Of a DNA stretch of 56,756 nt, positions 18,369-27,030 are shown piece after piece. Position 1 is the stretch's first letter; every line of letters begins with the position of its first letter. The notes below the pieces were generated by a model. The model ran no database searches, was not told where the DNA came from, and saw nothing but the letters and a program-made list of their open reading frames with translations. Position numbers and translations under genes: made by a program. The stretch is from an uncultured Erysipelotrichaceae bacterium (GTDB taxonomy: Bacteria > Bacillota_I > Bacilli_A > Erysipelotrichales > Erysipelotrichaceae): assembly GCA_902761625.1 (NCBI GenBank), contig CACWLH010000006.1:1-56756 (forward strand). The letters run 5' to 3'.

Positions 18369-18427
18369 AACTTATTATCAGCATAAAAGCAGAAGATCAG
18401 CTTCGGCTCTTATGCGGGTAATAAGTT
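18369..18427 (+). other. Long structured leader hairpin before oppB
   Basis: AACTTATTA (18369-18377) pairs with TAATAAGTT (18419-18427). Inside are GCATAA / TTATGC and a small AGC-GAAG / CTTC-GCT stem. No T-run follows. The oppB ribosome site lies just downstream. Confidence 0.55.
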
Positions 18428-18451
18428 CATATAAAGAGAGGGGGAGCCACC

Positions 18452-19468
18452 TTGAAAAAGTATATTATTAAAAGAATTCTCTACATGGTGATTGTCTTCT
18501 TTATTGTTTCTTTTCTGATGTATTTCCTGTTTAACCTGATCCCTAGTGATCCTGCCCGTAATCAGCTTGAAGCAATGAAGACATCACTGAAGCCTGAACA
18601 GTATCAGCAAATGTACCAGCAGCTTCGTCTGGAGATGGGTCTTGATGATCCGATCATTCTCCGCTACGCACGCTGGATGGGCCTGATGCCGACCGTCAAG
18701 AACGGATTCAACGGTCTGCTCCAGGGCAATCTCGGCTATTCGCTGTACTTCAAGAAGAACATCATTGAAGTCGTTGTTGCACCGATGAAGACAACGATCT
18801 TCCTGAACATCTTCTCGACCATTCTTGCACTTGGAATCACAATTCCGCTTGGAATTTACTGTGCGGTTCATAAGGGCAGCAAGATTGACAACTTCACGAT
18901 GGTCTTCACAATCATCGGTTACAGTATTCCTGTCTACATCATTGCCCTTGTGTTCATCTTCCTGTTCGCGGTCATTCTGAGATGGTTCCCGGTCAGCGGC
19001 ATGGGTACACCCGGTGCCAATTACACAGGCTTGAGAAAAATGCTCGATATGCTGTATTATTTCGCACTTCCGCTGATTGTTATCACATTCGGCTCCCTGG
19101 GCGGAATGACACGTTATGTCCGTGCTGCCATGATCGATGCGCTGAGCATGGATCATATCAAGACCGCACGTGCGAAGGGTGTCAAGGAAAAGACAGTCAT
19201 TTACTCCCATGCTTGGAGAAATGCGCTGCTTCCTGTCATTACACTGATTATCGGCTGGTTCCTCGGTATCTTCTCAGGTTCAGTTATTATTGAAAACACA
19301 TTCAGTATCAACGGTATGGGTTCCCTCTATATCAAAGCGCTCAACAGCCATGACTATGACCTGGCTCTGGCAATGCAGATGTTCTACTGCGTGGTCAGCC
19401 TTGTCGGCGCTCTGATCATGGACCTCAGCTACAGCTTTGTCGATCCGCGTGTACGTGTGGATAAGTAA
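18452..19468 (+). CDS. oppB: Oligopeptide ABC transporter permease OppB
   Basis: 338 residues, slightly longer than usual (about 310). It starts at TTG 18452 with GAGGGGGAG before it and gives the canonical MKKYIIKRILYMVIVFF first helix. Six membrane helices with the ABC-permease coupling segment TARAKGVKEKTVIYSHAWRNALLP near 230-255. It pairs with the modified OppC in the membrane. The extra length lies in the extracellular loop after helix 1 (about 30-85), on the same face as the OppC propeller. Confidence 0.92.
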   Translation: MKKYIIKRILYMVIVFFIVSFLMYFLFNLIPSDPARNQLEAMKTSLKPEQYQQMYQQLRLEMGLDDPIILRYARWMGLMPTVKNGFNGLLQGNLGYSLYFKKNIIEVVVAPMKTTIFLNIFSTILALGITIPLGIYCAVHKGSKIDNFTMVFTIIGYSIPVYIIALVFIFLFAVILRWFPVSGMGTPGANYTGLRKMLDMLYYFALPLIVITFGSLGGMTRYVRAAMIDALSMDHIKTARAKGVKEKTVIYSHAWRNALLPVITLIIGWFLGIFSGSVIIENTFSINGMGSLYIKALNSHDYDLALAMQMFYCVVSLVGALIMDLSYSFVDPRVRVDK

Positions 19469-19485
19469 GAAGGGAGATTATAGTT

Positions 19486-21318
19486 ATGTCTGAAAAGAAA
19501 AAGAAAAACTCACTTCTTGCAAGGCTGTTCGGCAACCGCAACAAAGAAGTTGATGTCATGGTCGAGGAACAGATTCAGTCTCCCGGAAAGATGATGCTGG
19601 ACAACTTCCTGCACAACAGACTCGGTATGACCGGTCTGATTGTCTTTATCCTGATCTTCATCTTTGTCAGCGTCGGTCCCAATTTCGTTGAACTTGACCT
19701 CGGTGCTGCCGACAACACACAGCTCAACGTTCCTCCGACAACAACAATGATGTCCATTCCGAAACAGATGAAGAACAAGGTTCAGGCGATTGCGTCCGGC
19801 CCGACCTTCGGTATCGGATGCGACACAGACGGCAACGTCTATGTCTGGGGACATACAAAGATTACAGAAACTCTGGATATCAAAAAGGTTCCGGAAGAAG
19901 TCAAGAAGGCGAAGATCATTGATGTCGCTGCCGGTTATGACCATGTCGTTGCACTCGATGACAAAAACAAGGTCTACGTCTGGGGCAACACCAGACTCGG
20001 CCAGGACAGAATTCCCGATGAGCTGGCAGGCACAAGCCGTATCAACAAGGCCGGTAAGGTCATTCAGCTTGAAGCCGGCTATCAGATCAGCGGCGTTGTG
20101 ACAGAAGACGGCGAAGCTTACTTCTGGGGCAACTCCAACATGGCTGATATTGATGTCAAATCCGAGTACCAGGGACGCATCAAGAAAATCGCAATTGCGA
20201 CTTATAACTACTGCCTGCTTCTGGATGACGGCTCCGTCGCTTATGGCGGTCTGAAGACCGGCAATCCGTTTGCGAATATTCCGTCCAGCCTCTCCAGCGG
20301 TGTTGTCGACATCGCGGCAAGCGGCGAAACAATGGCTGCGGTTGATCAGAACGGTAAGATCACAATCTGGGGCAGCGGAACTCACGGCGAGAGAAACGTT
20401 CCGGAATTTGAATCCAAGCCTGTTGAAATCTACGGCGGACGCTATCACTACACAGCTCTGATGGACAACAACGATGTCATCTCATGGGGCGACAACTCCC
20501 ATGGTCAGGCTGATGTGCCGAATTCCGTCAACAACGGCGATATCGCAACTGTGTTCTCAGGCTTCTATCAGAACTATGCTGTCACAACAACCGGTGAGGT
20601 TGAGACATGGGGTCTTAAGGGACACCCGCTCGGAACAGATGACATGGGCCGTGACATTCTGACAAGAATCATCCACGGCGGTAAAACAACAATGACAGTC
20701 GGTGCGATCGCTGAAGTCATCGCGCTGATCATCGGCGTTGTCCTCGGTGCGATTGCCGGCTATTTCGGCGGCAAGACCGACCTGATCATCATGCGTATCA
20801 CCGAAGTCATCGGTGCGCTGCCGTTCCTTCCGTTCGCACTTCTGCTCTCAGCGATCATCGGTGCACGAATCGATGTTCAGCTGCGTATGTATCTGATCAT
20901 GGTGGTGCTCGGCCTCTTAAGCTGGACCGGTATCTGCCGTCTGATCCGTGCCCAGATTCTCGCAGAACGTGAAAAGGAATTCGTCCTTGCTGCCCAGGCA
21001 ATGGGTGTCAAGGAAAGCAGCATTATTTTCAAGCATATCCTTCCCAACGTCATGTCCATCCTGCTCGTTGAAGCAACCCTCGGTTTTGCGACATGTATGC
21101 TGACTGAGTCATCACTCAGTTATCTCGGATTCGGTATCACTCCGCCTACACCCACCTGGGGAAATATGCTGACCGGTGCGAACAACTCGGTTGTCATTCA
21201 GCAGTACTGGTGGCGCTGGGTATTCCCGGCTGCGATCTTCGGTGTCTGCACCATCTGCATCAACCTGATGGGTGATGCGATCCGTGAAGCGGTTGACCCG
21301 AAATCACTTGGTAGATAA
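19486..21318 (+). CDS. oppC: OppC permease with an inserted seven-bladed RCC1-like beta-propeller
   Basis: 610 residues against about 300 for ordinary OppC. Residues 1-67 are the normal cytoplasmic start and first membrane helix (about 47-67). Residues 97-377 are seven RCC1-type repeats of about 40 residues, each with a strand like VIDVAAGYDHVVALD followed by a short hairpin ending in (Y/I/S/T)WG: blades near 97, 143, 191, 231, 272, 312 and 352. At residue 380 the permease resumes exactly at its conserved HPLGTDDMGRD motif. Helices 2-6 follow, with the coupling segment near 498-521. Topology places the propeller outside the cell. Codon use is uniform and there is no frameshift, so it is a genuine fusion. 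RBS AAGGGAG; 17 bases after oppB. Confidence 0.92.
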   Translation: MSEKKKKNSLLARLFGNRNKEVDVMVEEQIQSPGKMMLDNFLHNRLGMTGLIVFILIFIFVSVGPNFVELDLGAADNTQLNVPPTTTMMSIPKQMKNKVQAIASGPTFGIGCDTDGNVYVWGHTKITETLDIKKVPEEVKKAKIIDVAAGYDHVVALDDKNKVYVWGNTRLGQDRIPDELAGTSRINKAGKVIQLEAGYQISGVVTEDGEAYFWGNSNMADIDVKSEYQGRIKKIAIATYNYCLLLDDGSVAYGGLKTGNPFANIPSSLSSGVVDIAASGETMAAVDQNGKITIWGSGTHGERNVPEFESKPVEIYGGRYHYTALMDNNDVISWGDNSHGQADVPNSVNNGDIATVFSGFYQNYAVTTTGEVETWGLKGHPLGTDDMGRDILTRIIHGGKTTMTVGAIAEVIALIIGVVLGAIAGYFGGKTDLIIMRITEVIGALPFLPFALLLSAIIGARIDVQLRMYLIMVVLGLLSWTGICRLIRAQILAEREKEFVLAAQAMGVKESSIIFKHILPNVMSILLVEATLGFATCMLTESSLSYLGFGITPPTPTWGNMLTGANNSVVIQQYWWRWVFPAAIFGVCTICINLMGDAIREAVDPKSLGR

Positions 21319-21330
21319 AGGAGGACTATT

Positions 21331-22326
21331 ATGGCATTGCTTGAAGTTAAAAATCTGCATACCTACTTTACAACCAAGAAAGGTATTGTTAAGGCCGTCA
21401 ACGACGTTGACTATTCAGTAGACGAAGGCAAGACTCTCGGTATCGTCGGTGAGTCCGGATCGGGCAAGAGCGTATCCGCGATGTCCATTCTGCAGCTGCT
21501 TGACGCCAACGGTTATATTGAAAGCGGTGAAATCATCTTCGAAGGCGAGGACCTGACAAAGAAATCACTGCAGGAAATGTACAAGATCCGCGGAAACAAG
21601 ATTTCCGTTATTTTCCAGGAACCGATGACTTCCCTGAACCCCGTGTTCACGGTTGAAAAACAGGTTGCTGAAACATTCATCATCCACCAGGGCATGTCCA
21701 AGAAGGAAGCGGCTAAGAAGGTCGTTGAAATCCTCGGGGACGTCAAGATCCCCAACCCGGAGATCGTCGCGAAGCAGTATCCTCATCAGCTTTCAGGCGG
21801 TATGAGACAGCGTGTCATGATCGCCATGGCACTGGCTTGCCGTCCCAAGCTTCTGATCGCCGATGAGCCGACAACAGCGCTTGACGTTACCATCCAGGCT
21901 CAGATCCTGAAACTGATGAATGATCTGAAGAAAGAACTCGGAACATCCATTCTGTTCATCACCCATGACCTTGGTGTCATCAACCAGATGGCCGATGATG
22001 TTGCGGTTATGTATTGCGGACAGGTCGTCGAAATGTCACCCAGACGCACCATCTTCTCAAATCCGGAATATATGCATCCGTATACAGAAGGTCTGTTCCG
22101 CTCCATCCCGAGACTTGATTCCGATGCGAATGAGCGTCTGGAATCCATTCCGGGTGCGGTGCCTCATCCGCTGAACCTTCCGAAAGGCTGCAAGTTTGCG
22201 CCCCGCTGCAAATATGCGACCGAGAAGTGCAAGAATGAGGAGCCTGAGCTTGTTCAGGTAAATGAAACACAGCAGATCCGCTGCTTCTATCCTAGAAGGG
22301 AGGACCGTCATGTCACAGCCGAATAA
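21331..22326 (+). CDS. oppD: Oligopeptide ABC transporter ATPase OppD
   Basis: 331 residues, normal length. Nucleotide-binding domain with Walker [10 protein letters not shown]-loop [10 protein letters not shown], signature LSGGMRQR, Walker [13 protein letters not shown] and the H-loop ITHD. The C-terminal oligopeptide/dipeptide domain has the cysteine pattern [15 protein letters not shown] plus a later Cys, which in this family can bind an iron-sulfur cluster. It has no insertion, in contrast to its partner OppF. RBS AAAGGAGG; it overlaps oppF by 17 bases. Confidence 0.95.
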   Translation: MALLEVKNLHTYFTTKKGIVKAVNDVDYSVDEGKTLGIVGESGSGKSVSAMSILQLLDANGYIESGEIIFEGEDLTKKSLQEMYKIRGNKISVIFQEPMTSLNPVFTVEKQVAETFIIHQGMSKKEAAKKVVEILGDVKIPNPEIVAKQYPHQLSGGMRQRVMIAMALACRPKLLIADEPTTALDVTIQAQILKLMNDLKKELGTSILFITHDLGVINQMADDVAVMYCGQVVEMSPRRTIFSNPEYMHPYTEGLFRSIPRLDSDANERLESIPGAVPHPLNLPKGCKFAPRCKYATEKCKNEEPELVQVNETQQIRCFYPRREDRHVTAE

Positions 22327-23854
22327 GAATGTTCTGTTGAAGATCACAAACCTTAAGCAGTATTTCCCGCTTAAGAAAAAGGGTGAATTCGTCAAAGCGA
22401 ATGACGGTATCACACTGAATATCTACGAAGGTGAAGTCTTCGGTCTCGTCGGCGAGTCAGGATGCGGAAAGTCCACATTCGGACGTACCATTCTGCAGCT
22501 CTACCGTCAGACAGACGGTCAGACAATGTACTACGGCAAGAAGCTCGATGATATCGCTCCGAAGTACATGCTCGAAACAATCAAGGACCTTGACAAGCGC
22601 AAGGCATTGATCAAATCAACAGCTGAAAAGAGAGACGCTCTGCAGGCTGAATACGAAAAGCTTTCCGAAACAGAACAGTACGCAAAGCATGCTGAACTGG
22701 AAGCTGCCAAGAAAGAAGCGCATGACGCTCTGCAGGATGTGACAAACATCATCGGCGGACTTGTGACACTGGATGATCTCGGTCCCGTCAAGAGCGCATT
22801 CGAAAAGAAATATGAGATTGCTCTCAAGCGCAGACAGCTCAACGAAAAGCTTTCCGAAATAACCGCAAAGCGTGAAGACGCTGAATTCAAGAACAAGAAT
22901 CTCAGCAAATATGACAGCAAGATCAGCGATTACAAGTCACAGCTTGAAAAGCTCGACGCCGAGCTTGAAGAAGCCAACCGGAATATTGAAAAGCTGCGTG
23001 AACCGCATCTGAACAATCCGGAATTCAAGGAATATGATCAGTATTACACAGACGGCATTGACCTTGCCCGTCTGGAATACAATGAGATCAGAATCCTCAG
23101 ACAGGATCTGCAGATCATCTTCCAGGATCCGTATTCATCCCTGAACCCGCGTTTCACAATCGGTCAGATTATCGGTGAAGGTCTGACAGCGCATAACATC
23201 TTCTCCGGCAACAGCCCGAGAATGCAGGATTATATTCTGAGTGTCATGAATGACTGCGGTCTTGCGCCTTACTTCCTGCACCGTTTCCCGCACCAGTTCT
23301 CAGGCGGTCAGAGACAGCGTATCTCCATCGCCCGTGCCCTGGCTGTCAAGCCGAAGTTCGTGGTCTGCGATGAAGCGGTATCCGCACTGGACGTTTCCAT
23401 CCAGTCACAGATCATCAACCTTCTCCAGGATCTCAGAGAAAAGCAGGATCTGACATATCTGTTCATTACCCATGACCTTTCCGTCGTCAAATATATTTCC
23501 GACAGAATCGGCGTTATGTATCTGGGTAACATGGTTGAGCTTGCCTCTTCCGCAGATCTGTTCAAGAAGCCGATCCATCCTTATACACAGGCTCTGATCG
23601 CGGCCATCCCGACCACCGATCCGGACGCTGATAAGGAATTGAAGATCCTTGAAGGTGATATCCCTTCACCGGTCAATCCGCCGAAGGGATGCAAGTTCCA
23701 CACAAGATGCCGTTACTGCACGGAAATCTGCAAACAGGTTGTTCCTGCATGGGAAGAGGTGGAACCGCATCATTTCGTTGCCTGCCATCACCCGCTGCTC
23801 AATGGTCTTGACATTGAGGAACACCATACTCAGCAGGCAGAGAACAAGGAGTAA
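22310..23854 (+). CDS. oppF: OppF ATPase with a long coiled-coil insertion
   Basis: 514 residues from ATG 22310 (RBS AAGGGAGG) against about 310-330 for ordinary OppF. Walker A GESGCGKST is at 48-56. Residues about 78-260 are a charged, Lys/Glu/Leu/Ala-rich helical segment with heptad character (for example EKLDAELEEANRNIEKL). The normal fold resumes at RILRQDLQIIFQDPYSSLNP (Q-loop Gln272), then signature FSGGQRQR (330-337), Walker B FVVCDE (350-355) and H388. The C-terminal cysteines C461, C467, C470, C474 and C492 match the possible iron-sulfur site. The insertion interrupts the nucleotide-binding domain between Walker A and the Q-loop. All catalytic motifs are intact. Mollicute OppF proteins also carry large insertions. 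Confidence 0.92.
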   Translation: MSQPNKNVLLKITNLKQYFPLKKKGEFVKANDGITLNIYEGEVFGLVGESGCGKSTFGRTILQLYRQTDGQTMYYGKKLDDIAPKYMLETIKDLDKRKALIKSTAEKRDALQAEYEKLSETEQYAKHAELEAAKKEAHDALQDVTNIIGGLVTLDDLGPVKSAFEKKYEIALKRRQLNEKLSEITAKREDAEFKNKNLSKYDSKISDYKSQLEKLDAELEEANRNIEKLREPHLNNPEFKEYDQYYTDGIDLARLEYNEIRILRQDLQIIFQDPYSSLNPRFTIGQIIGEGLTAHNIFSGNSPRMQDYILSVMNDCGLAPYFLHRFPHQFSGGQRQRISIARALAVKPKFVVCDEAVSALDVSIQSQIINLLQDLREKQDLTYLFITHDLSVVKYISDRIGVMYLGNMVELASSADLFKKPIHPYTQALIAAIPTTDPDADKELKILEGDIPSPVNPPKGCKFHTRCRYCTEICKQVVPAWEEVEPHHFVACHHPLLNGLDIEEHHTQQAENKE

Positions 23855-23856
23855 AC

Positions 23857-24090
23857 GTGCTTTTCCAGGATAAAGTTGAGCGGGCTCTTGATTACCAGCA
23901 TGAGCAGGCGACTGACATTTATGAGGAATACAACGGCGAAAAGCTCTATGAGCCGACGCTTGAGGATATGATCGACAAAAAGGACATGTTCGCCCTGATC
24001 GTATCCGCATGGCTCACGATCGTGCCGATCTGCCTGATTGTGCTGCTGGCGATTGTATTCATCGCGATGCTGTTTTTCCGAGTACTCTGA
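23857..24090 (+). CDS. Small single-span membrane protein closing the opp operon
   Basis: 77 residues from GTG 23857, two bases after the oppF stop. Its ribosome site AAGGAG overlaps the oppF stop codon, which argues that it is translated and coupled. Residues 1-45 are acidic and probably cytoplasmic (YQHEQATDIYEEYNGEKLYEPTLEDMIDKKD). Residues about 46-74 are one long hydrophobic helix. I do not recognise the family. Position and coupling suggest an accessory subunit of the importer (inference). Confidence 0.7.
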   Translation: MLFQDKVERALDYQHEQATDIYEEYNGEKLYEPTLEDMIDKKDMFALIVSAWLTIVPICLIVLLAIVFIAMLFFRVL

Positions 24091-24113
24091 TCCGTTATCC
24101 AAAGAATCATTCG

Positions 24114-24143
24114 AAGTGCAAGCCGGTATGGTTTGCACTTTTT
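24114..24143 (+). terminator. Terminator of the opp operon
   Basis: AAGTGCAA / TTGCACTT (24114-24121 and 24133-24140) with a short GC-containing loop, then TTTTT. Confidence 0.85.
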
Positions 24144-24261
24144 ATGATGGCCAGAGCAGATAAATGCATGTATATGCATGAAAGTATCGGGAAAAATCAT
24201 CGGCAGACAGGACATCATGCAATAAATGTCATATGATAGTGTGCATACAAGGAGTGATGTT

Positions 24262-25317
24262 ATGGAAACAATTGAAAGAATCAAAGCATTGTCCGATGCC
24301 TTCGGCCCGTCCGGATTTGAGGATGATGTTGCGGCAATTGTAAGGAACGAACTCGAAGAGTACGAAACCTATACAGATCATATGACCAATGTGCGCTGCG
24401 AAAAGGAGCCCGGCTCTGACAAACCGAATGTCATGCTGGATGCGCATATGGATGAAGTGGGGGCAATCGTTCAGGCGATCAAGCCCAACGGCACGATCCG
24501 CTTCCTTCCGCTTGGCGGCTGGAGCAGAATGTGCTTTCCTTCCAGTCCTTTCCTGATCCGCAGCAGAGACGGAAAAGATATTCCGGCAGTGATTGCGGTC
24601 AAGCCTCCGCACTTTATGAAAGCATCTGAAAAGAACTCCGTACCCGAAGTTGCGGATATGGTCATGGATGTCGGCGCCACAAGCGCGGAAGAAGTGAAGG
24701 CGCTTGGTATCGGCATCGGTTCCCCCTGTGTGCCGGATGTGAAGTGCCGCTATGATGAGGAGAGGGGACTCTTCTATGGCAAAGCCTTTGATGACCGTAT
24801 CGGCGTGGCATGCGCAATCGAGGTGATGAAACGGCTGAAAGAGGAAGAGCTTCCCTGCAATGTGCAGGCAAGTTTCTCTGTACAGGAGGAAGTGGGCGAG
24901 CGCGGTGTGCGCTCCAATGCGGAAGCACTGAAACCTTCCGTCATGATCTGCTATGAGGGATGTCCGGCGGATGACACTTTCAGTGAGGAATATATGATTC
25001 AGGCAGGTCTTGGCAGAGGACCGATGCTCAGACATATGGATGTGTCGATGATCACCAACTGGCGTTTCCAGAAGCTTGCGCTGGATGTAGCCCGCGAAAA
25101 GGGAATTCCCGTTCAGGAGTCCGTGCGCAGCGGCGGCGGCACCAACGGCGCAATGGTCAACCAGTCGTATGGTGTGCCTGCTATTGTCATCGGCGTGCCG
25201 GTCAGATATATCCATTCCTCCAATTGCTGGTGCAGACTGGATGATTTTGAAAATGCTGTCAGACTGGGCGTGGAACTGTGCAGAATCCTTGATAACACTG
25301 CTGTTTCCAGGCTTTAA
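24262..25317 (+). CDS. M42 family metallo-aminopeptidase
   Basis: 351 residues from ATG 24262 (RBS AAGGAG nine bases upstream). Cytoplasmic dinuclear metal aminopeptidase that trims peptides. Metal and catalytic motifs are present: LDAHMDEVG, KAFDDRIG, the catalytic QEEVGERG and the late VPVRYIHSSNCW with a metal-binding His. It directly follows the opp operon behind a terminator, so the genes are functionally adjacent but separately transcribed. It is likely to degrade imported peptides. The glutamyl aminopeptidase group is the nearest guess; substrate preference cannot be read from sequence. Confidence 0.9.
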   Translation: METIERIKALSDAFGPSGFEDDVAAIVRNELEEYETYTDHMTNVRCEKEPGSDKPNVMLDAHMDEVGAIVQAIKPNGTIRFLPLGGWSRMCFPSSPFLIRSRDGKDIPAVIAVKPPHFMKASEKNSVPEVADMVMDVGATSAEEVKALGIGIGSPCVPDVKCRYDEERGLFYGKAFDDRIGVACAIEVMKRLKEEELPCNVQASFSVQEEVGERGVRSNAEALKPSVMICYEGCPADDTFSEEYMIQAGLGRGPMLRHMDVSMITNWRFQKLALDVAREKGIPVQESVRSGGGTNGAMVNQSYGVPAIVIGVPVRYIHSSNCWCRLDDFENAVRLGVELCRILDNTAVSRL

Positions 25318-25321
25318 TGCA

Positions 25322-25351
25322 TTGAAAGTGTTTTTTACGGAATGTTATAAT
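25322..25351 (+). promoter_or_regulatory. Promoter of the sepF operon
   Basis: TTGAAA (25322-25327), 18-base spacer, TGT-TATAAT (extended -10, 25343-25351). Confidence 0.75.
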
Positions 25352-25376
25352 TATTACGTTATGGAGGTCATATAAA

Positions 25377-25802
25377 ATGGCATTTGAGAAACTGAAGAAT
25401 TTCATCGCGCCCGTTGATGAGGATGATGAAGAATACGAAGAAGAGGAAGAAGAAGTCAAGGTTCCCGTACAGCAGCAGCCTGTCACAAAACCTGTGAGCA
25501 CTTATGAATCACAGAAGACAACTGTCAACAGAATTCCGACCGATGCGCAGATGGTTCTGTTTGAACCGAGAAGCTTTGAGGAAGCGGAGGAGATTGCCCG
25601 CCATCTCAAGCAGAGACGCGCATGCGTTGTCAACCTGCACCGTCTGCAGCGTGAATATGCACAGCGCACCATCGATTTCCTGACCGGTGTTGTATTTGCA
25701 CTGGACGGAACCATTCAGAAGATCGGCCACAATGTCATCCTGTGCACACCGAAGAGTGTCAGTGTTGACGGCGTCATCTCCCTGGACAGCGACGATGATT
25801 AA
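25377..25802 (+). CDS. sepF: Cell division protein SepF
   Basis: 141 residues. Amphipathic N-terminal helix (MAFEKLKNFI) for membrane binding, an acidic stretch (DEDDEEYEEEEEE), a Gln/Pro linker, and the SepF core from about 58 with the segment VVNLHRLQREYAQRTIDFLTGVVFALDGTIQKIG. It anchors and bundles FtsZ at the division site. RBS TGGAGG. First gene of sepF-ylmH-divIVA; its end overlaps ylmH by eight bases. Confidence 0.95.
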   Translation: MAFEKLKNFIAPVDEDDEEYEEEEEEVKVPVQQQPVTKPVSTYESQKTTVNRIPTDAQMVLFEPRSFEEAEEIARHLKQRRACVVNLHRLQREYAQRTIDFLTGVVFALDGTIQKIGHNVILCTPKSVSVDGVISLDSDDD

Positions 25803-26535
25803 TCAGCCGGATTATGCCTCTCTTGCGGCACATCTGGATGATCTGAAAAACAAGTGTGAACGGTGGCACAGGCCTGTGTCCTCCTATTTTCTCAATGAAG
25901 AGGAACAGGGTGCCATGATGAAAATCTTTCCGCCCTCGGCTTATGTCAGATATGACGGAGGGTATGAAGGCGCACGCAGAAAAAAAGTCATTTTCCTTTA
26001 CGTTGAGGAAGATGACTTTTCTGATATTGCATGTATCAAGGCAAAGATCGATCAGCGCTTCCGCAAAATCGGCCACCGCGACATTCTCGGCGCTTTGATG
26101 GCGCTGCAGATTGACCGCCATGCGCTGGGTGATCATTTCATTCAGGATGATCACATTTACATCTATACAGGCGAATCGATGGCAAAGTTTCTGTGCGCCA
26201 ATCTGCTGGGCATCAATCAGCTGAGCGTCTCCTTTGAAATCACTGATGAGAGGCCTGTGCAGCAGTTTGTGCAGAAGAGGATCACCGTGGTGGCGGCCAG
26301 TGAAAGAGCGGATGCGATCGTTGCCGCACTGGCTCATATCAGCCGTTCACAGGCCAAGGAAATGATCCGCCAGGGGCTGGTCCAGCTCAATCATGTGACG
26401 CTTGAAGAGCCTGATGAATTGTGCAATAATAACGTTACGATTTCAATCCGCGGAATCGGCCGGTTTACTTATGCCGGCTCTGCAAGACAGACCAAAAGCG
26501 GAAGAATAGCGGCTGAGTTTTTACAGGAAATGTGA
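25795..26535 (+). CDS. ylmH: YlmH-type RNA-binding protein with C-terminal S4 domain
   Basis: 246 residues from ATG 25795, which overlaps the sepF end. The longer open frame upstream lies inside sepF and is rejected. The N-terminal part has the YlmH fold (IFPPSAYVRYDGGYEGARRKKVIFLY). The C-terminal S4 RNA-binding domain is at about 180-245 (AALAHISRSQAKEMIRQGLVQLNHVTLEEPDELC). In Bacillus this family acts in ribosome quality control or ribosome maintenance. Position between sepF and divIVA is conserved in Bacillota. Confidence 0.9.
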   Translation: MINQPDYASLAAHLDDLKNKCERWHRPVSSYFLNEEEQGAMMKIFPPSAYVRYDGGYEGARRKKVIFLYVEEDDFSDIACIKAKIDQRFRKIGHRDILGALMALQIDRHALGDHFIQDDHIYIYTGESMAKFLCANLLGINQLSVSFEITDERPVQQFVQKRITVVAASERADAIVAALAHISRSQAKEMIRQGLVQLNHVTLEEPDELCNNNVTISIRGIGRFTYAGSARQTKSGRIAAEFLQEM

Positions 26536-26547
26536 GGGGGATAGATC

Positions 26548-27030
26548 GTGAGTACACAGAGGCCTGCATTTCGGGTAATGAAAAACGGATATGACCGGTT
26601 TGCGGTTGACGACGCGATCGAAAACTACGCCGTGCAGATCGAACAGCTGGAAAAGAAAGTGGAGCTCTATCAGCAGAAACTGGCTGATACCATGTACCAG
26701 CTCGATCAGGCAAAGCAATCCTGCCAGCAGCTGATGAATCAGGATGCCGCCAGAAGGGAAGCTGCCGAAAACATCGCCAGGCTTTCATTGAGAGAGGCAA
26801 ACGATATTATCAACACAGCCAACAAGAATGCGGATATTATCATACGGGAGGCGCTTGCCAGCGCAAGAGGCATCCTCGAGGATCTGTCCACATTGTATGA
26901 CGCAGCCGGCTCAGTCAAGGAAGAGGCCGGTGAAAAACTGAAAAAGCTGCTTGATGATCTGGAAGATTTCCGGCTGCCGGAAATGCCTGATCTCATGTGG
27001 CTCAAAGATGCAGAAGACAAACTGCGCTGA
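26548..27030 (+). CDS. divIVA: Cell division protein DivIVA
   Basis: 160 residues from GTG 26548 with GAGGGGGAT upstream. The N-terminal membrane-curvature motif FRVMKNGYDRFAVDDAI is followed by coiled coil through most of the protein. It marks cell poles and septa. Third gene of the sepF operon. Its stop codon lies inside the first helix of the ileS T-box, so the leader and the gene end overlap. Confidence 0.92.
   Translation: MSTQRPAFRVMKNGYDRFAVDDAIENYAVQIEQLEKKVELYQQKLADTMYQLDQAKQSCQQLMNQDAARREAAENIARLSLREANDIINTANKNADIIIREALASARGILEDLSTLYDAAGSVKEEAGEKLKKLLDDLEDFRLPEMPDLMWLKDAEDKLR

Noticed and set aside
19486..21318. Suspicion that the long OppC is two genes or a frameshift/assembly artefact
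   Set aside because: One continuous frame with uniform codon use; the permease resumes exactly at its conserved motif; no internal ribosome site or stop.
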